Part shown: piece by piece, positions 6,823-12,176 of the stretch
How positions within the stretch are numbered: the stretch's first letter is position 1
Layout of the letters: the number at the start of each line of letters is the position of its first letter
Source: CAYRFQ01 sp964423615
Lineage (GTDB): Bacteria; Planctomycetota; Planctomycetia; Gemmatales; Gemmataceae
NCBI GenBank assembly: GCA_964423615.1
Contig: CAYRFQ010000157.1
Coordinates: forward strand, 1 to 12,176
Direction: 5' to 3'
DNA: 12,176 bases
The notes under the pieces: model-generated
The model's input: the letters and a program-made list of their open reading frames with translations, nothing else
What the model was told of the DNA's origin: nothing
Database searches by the model: none
Translations under genes and position numbers: made by a program

Positions 6823-6851
6823 ATGTCCAACTTTCGGGCTGAGTGACGGAC
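6823..6851 (+). promoter_or_regulatory. Putative ECF-type promoter of the DUF1549-DUF1501-WD40 operon
   Basis: ATGTCCAACTTTC (6823-6835), 11 bases, then CGGAC (6847-6851) is the same bipartite sequence as before the sigma gene (933-961), with unrelated bases between the two boxes. Transcription from about 6858-6860 would leave a leader of about 30 bases carrying AGAGAG before the ATG at 6890. This supports control of the downstream genes by the sigma factor of this locus. Confidence 0.5.
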
Positions 6852-6889
6852 TTCCTTTGACTCATAAGGTCGCACAGAGAGACAAAACG

Positions 6890-9082
6890 ATGCACAACAA
6901 ATTAAGGGGCATCGTGGCAATATGTGTTTTCGCCACGTTGTTTGGAAGTTGGACGACATCTCAGACCCATGCGGAATCTGATTCAACAGACGGACCGAGG
7001 ACGAACGCTCGACTTATCGATTTTGATAACGACATCATGCCTGTGTTCACCAAAGCGGGATGCAACGCGGGTGCGTGTCATGGTGCGGCGATCGGACGCG
7101 GGGGCCTTCGGCTTTCGCTCTACGGTGGCAACCCCGAGGCGGACTACGAAGCTATCGTTCGAGAGCTTGAAGGTCGGCGCGTGAATTTGGCACACCCCGA
7201 AAAAAGTTTAATCGTCCTGAAGCCGACTAGAAAACTCAAGCATGGGGGCGGACGACTGCTTTTTTCCGACGATGAAGGAACGAAGTTACTCCTGAAGTGG
7301 ATCAAGCAAGGGGCGAAGCACACGACAAGTGAGAAGTTGGCTCGGGTTGAGGTGTCTCCTCGAAAACATGTTGCTGAGGATCTCAAGTCTCCACTTCAAC
7401 TCAAAGCAACGGCGCATTTCACCGATGGCACCAAACGCGATGTAACGCGTTGGACGGTGTTCACTCCCGAAGACGAGTCGGCTGTGGAGGTCGATCCCGA
7501 ATCTGGTGAATCCAGAATTCGACGTAATGGTCGACATATCGTCAACGCTCGCTACTTGGATCAAGTCGTCCCGATCGAAATTATCGTTCCTTTGTCCGAC
7601 AAGAAGGTCGATTTGGCCGATGAACCACGACGGAATTTCATCGACAGCGAAATTCTCCAACTGTTGGAGGTCCTTCGCGTACCACCTTCGCCGATGGCCG
7701 ACGATGCAACATTTCTGCGAAGGTTGACACTCGACCTCACTGGACGATTGCCGTCGGCAAAAAAAGTCAAAGCATTCCTCACCGACAAAAATCCCAAGAA
7801 GCGCGCGGCGTTGGTAGATGAGTTGCTCAGTTCAAAAGAGTTCACAGAATACTGGACTTTCCAACTCGCCAAGCTCTTGCGAGTTCAGTCGAAACAAGGA
7901 GACCAACAAGGTGCGCGAACGTATCACAGGTGGCTTGCCAACCAACTCGAGAAGAAGGTCGGGTACGACGAATTGACGAGGGCGATCATTCTGGCCTCTG
8001 GAGATACCCACAAGGTCGGACCAGCGAACTTCTATCGAACTGTCGATGGAGCAAGGGCTCAGGCCGAGTTGATGACGGAAGTGTTTATGGGCAGTCGCCT
8101 CCGGTGTGCCAATTGCCATAATCATCCTCTCGATCGATGGACACAAGATGATTATCACGGACTCGCTGCGATTTTTGCGAAAGTCGAGAGCGGGCGAGTC
8201 GTCAAGATCAACCGAAGTGGTGAGGTGGTCCATCCGAGGACGCTCGCGCCGGCTACGGCAAGGATTCCGGGTGAGTATTTCTTGGACTCGGCCGTAAAAG
8301 ATGGTCGGAAAGCGTTGGCCGAATGGCTGACGAAGCGCGAGAATCCCTATTTTGCCAAAGCCATCGTGAACCGACTTTGGAAGCGAATGATGGGACGAGG
8401 CCTGGTCGAATCGACGGACGATTTTCGAGCCACCAATCCGGCAACTCACCCTCGTTTGCTCGGTAAACTCGCTGAGGATTTTGCCAAGAACGGATATAAG
8501 CTGCGGCATACTCTCAGGCTGATCGCCAACAGTGCCACTTATGCTCGTAGCGCCAACGCCACCAAGCTGAACAAAGACGATGATCGGTTCTACTCTCACA
8601 CTCTGCGTCAACCTTTGGAGCCAGAAGTTCTCGCCGATGCCATCTCTGATGTGTTGGGAATTGCCGACAAATACGGCAACTATACACTCGGCACGCGAGC
8701 GGTTACGCTCATCGATCCGAAGACCAGGTCGAACGCGCTCGATATCCTCGGACGTTGTTCGCGGGAGCAATCTTGCGAGAGCGCGGCGGGAGGAACCGAC
8801 GGCCTGCGAAAGTACTTGCACCTATTTAACGGTGAGTTGCTTAATCGCCGTATTGGGATGGAGAAGGGTCGATTGAACCAGTTGATCAAGGGGGGCAAGT
8901 CACCGATGGAAATCGTGAATGAGTTCTACTTGGTTGCCCTGAATCGACACCCCCGTGAAAACGAGAGAACTTTTTGGAATAAACAATTCGATGCCAAGAC
9001 TCCTGTGAATCAACAACGCGAGAAGCTCGAGGACTTCGTGTGGAGTTTGTTGACGTGTAGTGAGTTCAAAACGAATCATTAA
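6890..9082 (+). CDS. PSCyt-type DUF1549/DUF1553 protein (planctomycete exported cytochrome-like protein)
   Basis: Predicted 730 residues. A signal peptide covers 1-28 (GIVAICVFATLFGSW..THA). Next comes a cytochrome-like N-terminal region with C58-NAGA-C63-H64 (CX4CH rather than CXXCH), RGGLRLSLYGGNPEADYEAI and HPEKS. A beta-rich Ig-like segment covers about 165-235. DUF1549 (PSCyt2) spans about 249-440, with the hallmark FLRRLTLDLTGRLPS (275-289), and contains C406-AN-C409-H410 followed by NHPLDRWTQDDYHG. DUF1553 (PSD1) spans about 472-725, with LTKRENPYFAKAIVNRLWKR, LVESTDDFRATNPATHP and LHLFNGEL. Both Cys-His motifs could bind heme c or another metal in the periplasm; no biochemical activity is established for the family as far as I know. 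The ATG at 6890 gives a proper signal peptide; the upstream TTG at 6857 does not. In planctomycetes this gene is commonly paired with a DUF1501 gene, as here. The putative ECF promoter lies upstream. Confidence 0.9.
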   Translation: MHNKLRGIVAICVFATLFGSWTTSQTHAESDSTDGPRTNARLIDFDNDIMPVFTKAGCNAGACHGAAIGRGGLRLSLYGGNPEADYEAIVRELEGRRVNLAHPEKSLIVLKPTRKLKHGGGRLLFSDDEGTKLLLKWIKQGAKHTTSEKLARVEVSPRKHVAEDLKSPLQLKATAHFTDGTKRDVTRWTVFTPEDESAVEVDPESGESRIRRNGRHIVNARYLDQVVPIEIIVPLSDKKVDLADEPRRNFIDSEILQLLEVLRVPPSPMADDATFLRRLTLDLTGRLPSAKKVKAFLTDKNPKKRAALVDELLSSKEFTEYWTFQLAKLLRVQSKQGDQQGARTYHRWLANQLEKKVGYDELTRAIILASGDTHKVGPANFYRTVDGARAQAELMTEVFMGSRLRCANCHNHPLDRWTQDDYHGLAAIFAKVESGRVVKINRSGEVVHPRTLAPATARIPGEYFLDSAVKDGRKALAEWLTKRENPYFAKAIVNRLWKRMMGRGLVESTDDFRATNPATHPRLLGKLAEDFAKNGYKLRHTLRLIANSATYARSANATKLNKDDDRFYSHTLRQPLEPEVLADAISDVLGIADKYGNYTLGTRAVTLIDPKTRSNALDILGRCSREQSCESAAGGTDGLRKYLHLFNGELLNRRIGMEKGRLNQLIKGGKSPMEIVNEFYLVALNRHPRENERTFWNKQFDAKTPVNQQREKLEDFVWSLLTCSEFKTNH

Positions 9083-9150
9083 TGGCCTGCGAATTAAAGC
9101 AAACGTCCAGGAAACGCCGAAAACGCTGTGAAAATTGACAACACCCACAC

Positions 9151-9170
9151 GCGGGTTTTCTCCCGCTTTC
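9151..9170 (+). terminator. Weak GC hairpin, possible attenuator or terminator
   Basis: GCGGG (9151-9155), the 6-base loop TTTTCT, and CCCGC (9162-9166) are followed by only TTTC. The stem is short and the U-tract poor, so it may reduce but not stop transcription between the DUF1549 and DUF1501 genes. The 148-base gap otherwise shows nothing clear. Confidence 0.3.
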
Positions 9171-9230
9171 TCGACGTAATTTAAGCTATGGCACACTGAG
9201 TGCTGCTCCTACTTTTTCTTGGGAATCGAA

Positions 9231-10562
9231 ATGACTCATTCAAAATCATGTAAAGGGGTCACTCGACGCGACACGCTTCGCGTCGGTGGCTTAACGGCTC
9301 TCGGCTTGGGATTGGGGGATTACTTCGGCCTTCAGCGAGCTTTGGGCAACGAGAATACACCGAAACCGAAATCGTGTATTTTGATTTGGCTGAACGGCGG
9401 CCCGAGTCACATCGAAACGTTCGACCCCAAACCCGAGGCCCCTGCGGAAGTTCGCGGTCCGCTTGGCACCATCGCTACAAGACTTCCAGGGGTACGACTG
9501 AGCGAGTGTCTTCCGCAAACGGCCCAGATGCTCGACAAGGTCGCCGTCATACGGTCGATGAGTTCGACCCTCGGTGAACATAATATTGGGACGCATTACT
9601 TGCTCACTGGCTATAAGCCCACTCCGGCACTGGAGTATCCGACGTTCGGAGCAACCCTCGCTCACGTCAGGACTCAGCGTGGAGTTTTACCCCCAAACAT
9701 CGCTGTACCGAACTTCGGTGTCGGGGGGGGCAACTTGACGGGCAGTGGTTACTTACCTAACTCTACTCGCCCGTTCTCTGTCGGTGGAAATGCCAGGACT
9801 CGAGATTTCCGCGTTCGTGATCTCGATTTTTATCAAGGGCTCGATTTGAATCGGGCGAACCGTCGCCGTCAATTTGTCAATGCCATGGACCAATTCAGTC
9901 GTGCTCAGGATGCCTCGGCCACGACTTCAACGGATCCTGATTTGGAACGAGCGTATCGCCTTATGGCATCGCCCAACGCCAAACGGGCATTTAATTTGTC
10001 CGAAGAACGACAAACCGTTCGGCAAAGGTATGGGATCGGCGACTCGCTTGGCCAGAGTTGCTTGTTGGCTCGCCGTCTCGTCGAACGGGGCGTTCCCTTT
10101 GTGACTGTGAATAATTCCGGTTGGGACACTCACCAGGACATCTTCAAACTCAAAGAACGCTATCCGAACGATCGCAATGCCAAGCTGCCATCGTTGGATC
10201 GGACGTTCAGCGCCTTAGTCGAAGACCTGCACACACGGCGACTTCTTGACGACACACTCGTTGTAATGATGGGTGAATTTGGACGAACTCCTCGAATCAA
10301 CTCGAACCGAGGCCGCGACCACTGGCCCAACGTGTTTAGTGTCGCGTTGGCTGGTGGTGGTGTGCGTGGGGGTCAAGTCATCGGAAGCAGTAACGCTCTG
10401 GGTGAATATCCAAGGGAAAATCCAGTAACGCCATCGGATTTGGCTGCCACGATCTATACGCTACTTGGCATCAACCCAGGACGTGAACTTCGCACGAGTG
10501 ATGGTCGTCCCGTTCGTGTGGCGGCCGATGGCGCTCGGGTTGTTCGAGGAGTGATTGGGTAA
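9231..10562 (+). CDS. Tat-exported DUF1501 protein (alkaline phosphatase/sulfatase-like fold)
   Basis: Predicted 443 residues. A twin-arginine signal opens the protein: TRRDTLRVGGLTALGLGLGD (11-30). The family hallmarks follow: ILIWLNGGPSHIETFDPKPEAP (50-71), EHNIGTHYLLTGYKPTP (116-132), VPNFGVGGG, VTVNNSGWDTHQDIF (291-305), VVMMGEFGRTPRIN (344-357), GRDHWPN (361-367), ALAGGGVRGGQVIGSSNALGEYP (372-394) and TIYTLLGI (408-415). DUF1501 belongs to the alkaline phosphatase-like superfamily; the His and Asp residues in GWDTH and GRDHW probably bind metal, but no substrate is established. The ATG at 9231 has GGGA shortly before it and puts the RR pair near the N-terminus. The length is normal for the family. 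Next to a DUF1549/DUF1553 gene it forms the standard planctomycete pair, probably acting together in the periplasm. Folding before Tat export suggests a cofactor. Confidence 0.93.
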   Translation: MTHSKSCKGVTRRDTLRVGGLTALGLGLGDYFGLQRALGNENTPKPKSCILIWLNGGPSHIETFDPKPEAPAEVRGPLGTIATRLPGVRLSECLPQTAQMLDKVAVIRSMSSTLGEHNIGTHYLLTGYKPTPALEYPTFGATLAHVRTQRGVLPPNIAVPNFGVGGGNLTGSGYLPNSTRPFSVGGNARTRDFRVRDLDFYQGLDLNRANRRRQFVNAMDQFSRAQDASATTSTDPDLERAYRLMASPNAKRAFNLSEERQTVRQRYGIGDSLGQSCLLARRLVERGVPFVTVNNSGWDTHQDIFKLKERYPNDRNAKLPSLDRTFSALVEDLHTRRLLDDTLVVMMGEFGRTPRINSNRGRDHWPNVFSVALAGGGVRGGQVIGSSNALGEYPRENPVTPSDLAATIYTLLGINPGRELRTSDGRPVRVAADGARVVRGVIG

Positions 10563-10608
10563 ATCGACCAAAGTTAGAAACGCACAAAAGATAGAAAAGT
10601 TACTTTCA

Positions 10609-10653
10609 CCGTGGGTGCAAACCCACGGTTCCTACCTTCGGCCTCGCGCGGCT
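10609..10653 (+). repeat. Two-hairpin interspersed repeat, copy 1
   Basis: CCGTGGGT-GCAA-ACCCACGG (10609-10628) is a perfect 8-bp stem closed by a GNRA-type tetraloop. After a short linker comes a second, weaker hairpin (GGCC/GGCT around TCGCGC, 10640-10653). Copy 2 at 12098-12142 has the same 8-bp stem, a different loop and a similar second part ending in GGCTG or GGGCTG. It lies in the 114-base gap between the DUF1501 and WD40 genes, so it could also act as an RNA structure or weak terminator. I recall similar elements scattered in planctomycete genomes, but this cannot be checked here. Confidence 0.7.
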
Positions 10654-10676
10654 GTTCAACTCCTTTCAATGAACCC

Positions 10677-11624
10677 ATGAAAAGTATTCTCTTAGTTTTG
10701 TGTGGCGTGTGTGTTTGTTTCTTTCCATCGAACACCGACGCGACCGAGCCGCCTATAACTTCCATCCTATTTACGCCGGATTCCAAGGCTGTCGTCGCTT
10801 GTTCGCAAGCTGGACTTCTTGTTTATAGCTGGCCCAACCTGAAACTCAACAAAACAATACAGACCAATGCGGTCAACATCCACGAAATAGCATTCGCGCC
10901 GACCGGAAAACAATTGGCGATCGGGGGCGGTAGTCCGGGAAAAGTAGGGGTTGTGGAGATCATTTCCTGGCCGGAGGGCAAGTCGCTGCGTGTTCTAAAA
11001 ACCAAGCAAGTGGATTCGGTCATGGCCGTAGCTTGGCGGAATGATTCGGTTTTGGCGTCCGCGAGTTTGGATCGTAGCATCTGGTTGTGGGATGTGAATA
11101 ATGGAACCGCTTTGAGAGAACTCAAGGGGCATTCGGGGGGTGTCACTTCCCTCTGTTTTCTGCCCGGCAAAAAGACTCTGGTGAGTGCTGGCATCGACCG
11201 AAGTCTGCGTGTTTGGGATGTCGATTCGGGTGAGTTGATTCGGAGTATGGATAATCACACGATGCCGGTATACGGTCTCGCCGTGCGACCGACAAAAAAT
11301 GGGTTACCTATGGTTGCTTCGGTGAGCAAGGACAAAACGGTTCGTCTATGGCAACCGACGATTGGGCGGATGGTACGATTTGCCCGCCTGAAATCAAAAC
11401 CTCTCGGAGTTGGTTGGGTTCGAGACGGAACGAAAGTGTTGGCTTGTTGCACGGACGGGTGTGTTCGTGTGGTTGATCCAGACACAGTCACTATAACACG
11501 CGAGATTCCTGCTCTGGCTGGTTGGGCCTACACTCTAGCGGTGCATCCAAGCGATCGAAGCATCGTGGTCGCGGGGCAAAATGGGGAACTTCGGCGAATC
11601 CTTCTCCAGCCCACAAAACGGTAG
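10677..11624 (+). CDS. Exported WD40-repeat beta-propeller protein
   Basis: Predicted 315 residues. A hydrophobic signal peptide covers 1-23 (ILLVLCGVCVCFF..NTDA). The rest is made of WD40 blades. The clearest are VMAVAWRNDSVLASASLDRSIWLWDVNNG (115-143), GHSGGVTSLCFLP..TLVSAGIDRSLRVWDVDSG (151-185) and PVYGLAVRP..MVASVSKDKTVRLWQP (197-227). Degenerate blades lie on either side: SILFTPDSKAVVACSQAGLLVYSWP near the start, and GVGWVRDGTKVLACCTDGCVRVVDP and TLAVHPSDRSIVVAGQNGELRRI near the end. Six to seven blades would make a complete small propeller, a protein-binding scaffold outside the cytoplasm. WD40 genes are frequent companions of DUF1549/DUF1501 pairs in planctomycetes, so it may bind those products. 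The ATG at 10677 starts the signal peptide; a longer frame from 10611 would begin inside the repeat hairpin. No strong ribosome binding site is seen, and the ATG overlaps a three-codon micro-frame. Confidence 0.85.
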   Translation: MKSILLVLCGVCVCFFPSNTDATEPPITSILFTPDSKAVVACSQAGLLVYSWPNLKLNKTIQTNAVNIHEIAFAPTGKQLAIGGGSPGKVGVVEIISWPEGKSLRVLKTKQVDSVMAVAWRNDSVLASASLDRSIWLWDVNNGTALRELKGHSGGVTSLCFLPGKKTLVSAGIDRSLRVWDVDSGELIRSMDNHTMPVYGLAVRPTKNGLPMVASVSKDKTVRLWQPTIGRMVRFARLKSKPLGVGWVRDGTKVLACCTDGCVRVVDPDTVTITREIPALAGWAYTLAVHPSDRSIVVAGQNGELRRILLQPTKR

Positions 11625-11783
11625 ATTCGATCCAGGAAAGTAAAAAGTCGGCCCTTTCCTCTCGCAAGACGCTCCGCTAAGCCTCCTTTGGGTAAGACTG
11701 CAGATGAATTGCAGAGATGAAACGGGGCACAACAGTTACAGCATCCGGACCGACAAAACCGGTTTTGGTATCGCCAACTCTCC

Positions 11784-11811
11784 TTGGATGATTTGGCTTG
11801 GATGATTTGGC
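11784..11811. repeat. Perfect 14-bp tandem duplication
   Basis: TTGGATGATTTGGC occurs twice without a gap (11784-11797 and 11798-11811). The unit length is not a multiple of three, so it would shift any reading frame across it. Recent slippage duplication is the likely cause. Confidence 0.9.
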
Positions 11812-12013
11812 TCACACTCAGCCATTGGCGTTACTTCATTGATCCAAGGAGTTTGCTCGAACCTCCGAATTGCATCCAGTTCTGACTCGTCGTGGGGGCT
11901 TAGAGCGGTTAACGTTCGTGTTGTGTACAGTTCGTAGTCGCCGAATTCCTGAGCCCAAATGTGCCCTACTCGAGATAGGATTTCTCCGGAATCTTTCCGG
12001 TTCCGCTGCGTTT

Positions 12014-12050
12014 CCCGCTTCGCTCGGGTTGGGGGGGTCCTCCCCCGCTT
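12014..12050. repeat. G/C-run inverted repeat cluster
   Basis: CCCG..CGGG (12014-12017, 12025-12028) is followed by seven G (12031-12037), TCCT and five C (12042-12046), forming a second hairpin. CCCGCTT occurs twice (12014-12020 and 12044-12050). The function is unknown; the base composition differs from the surroundings. Confidence 0.55.
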
Positions 12051-12097
12051 GGGCGTTCGGATGAAGAAGAGTCGTGATTGTGTTGGTTCTTTGAGTT

Positions 12098-12142
12098 CCG
12101 TGGGTTCACACCCACGGCTAGGATCTTTCGCCCCTTCGGGGC
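12098..12142 (+). repeat. Two-hairpin interspersed repeat, copy 2
   Basis: CCGTGGGT-TCAC-ACCCACGG (12098-12117) has the same 8-bp arms as copy 1, followed by a 12-base linker and GCCCC-TTC-GGGGC (12130-12142). It has the same orientation as the copy at 10609. The two copies flank the WD40 gene and the gene-poor tail. Confidence 0.75.
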
Positions 12143-12176
12143 TGAAAATCAAAAACTCGACACTCGTTGAGCTGAA

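Larger units (their letters stand above)
11625..12176. other. Gene-poor, repeat-bearing tail of the window
   Basis: I find no gene I can support. After the WD40 stop there is a 7-bp inverted repeat AGGAAAG/CTTTCCT (11634-11640, 11654-11660) without a U-tract, so termination is uncertain. A minus-strand frame of about 138 codons (11736-12152) has no recognisable motif and runs through three repeat structures. The stretch also holds a 14-bp tandem duplication, a G/C-run hairpin and a copy of the two-hairpin repeat, which suggests an eroded intergenic or accessory segment. Confidence 0.6.

Noticed and set aside
7832..8821. Long minus-strand frame (329 codons) antisense to the DUF1549/DUF1553 gene
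   Set aside because: The plus strand encodes clear family motifs throughout; the antisense product has no signal peptide, domain or ribosome binding site that I can see. It is a shadow of biased codon use.
1..12176. CRISPR array or intact insertion sequence
   Set aside because: No regularly spaced direct repeats and no transposase gene with flanking inverted repeats were seen on either strand.

Overview
The window looks like a chromosomal segment from a member of the Planctomycetota (Pirellulales/Planctomycetales-like). It carries the family set typical of that phylum: a short ECF sigma factor of the Rhodopirellula/Verrucomicrobium type, a FecR-like membrane anti-sigma factor, secreted EF-hand proteins, a PSCyt/DUF1549-DUF1553 protein, a Tat-exported DUF1501 protein and a secreted WD40 protein. 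Family names come from reading the sequence; no database search was run.

Layout. (i) 1-108: the 3' part of a tRNA-Val(GAC) gene, cut by the window edge, with its own rho-independent terminator. (ii) 16-808: a decayed accessory patch. A minus-strand fragment of a planctomycete-type tyrosine recombinase runs antisense into the tRNA and lacks its catalytic core. It abuts a frameshifted plus-strand TPR fragment. (iii) 933-2922: a putative ECF promoter, the ECF sigma gene and a fecR-like gene that overlaps it by 8 bp. (iv) 3155-5110: a secreted protein with two tandem cysteine-poor thioredoxin-like domains and an EF-hand pair, followed in the same frame by a broken second copy of that EF-hand pair (5111-5290). 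(v) 5291-5688: non-coding, holding a large imperfect inverted repeat. (vi) 5689-6717: a secreted protein with five EF-hand loops. (vii) 6823-11624: a second copy of the putative ECF promoter, then DUF1549/DUF1553, DUF1501 and WD40 genes. (viii) 11625-12176: no credible gene, but several repeats; a two-hairpin element found here is also present just before the WD40 gene.

How the genes may work together. All genes from 969 to 11624 lie on one strand, and every product after the sigma factor is predicted to be membrane-bound or exported. The most useful observation is that ATGTCCAACTTTC, 11 variable bases, then CGGAC occurs in the same register just upstream of the sigma gene and of the DUF1549 gene. 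It has the layout of an ECF promoter (AAC-type -35, CG.AC-like -10). My inference is that the sigma/FecR pair controls itself and the downstream PSCyt-DUF1501-WD40 operon, which makes the window one envelope-regulated module with calcium-binding proteins between regulator and target.
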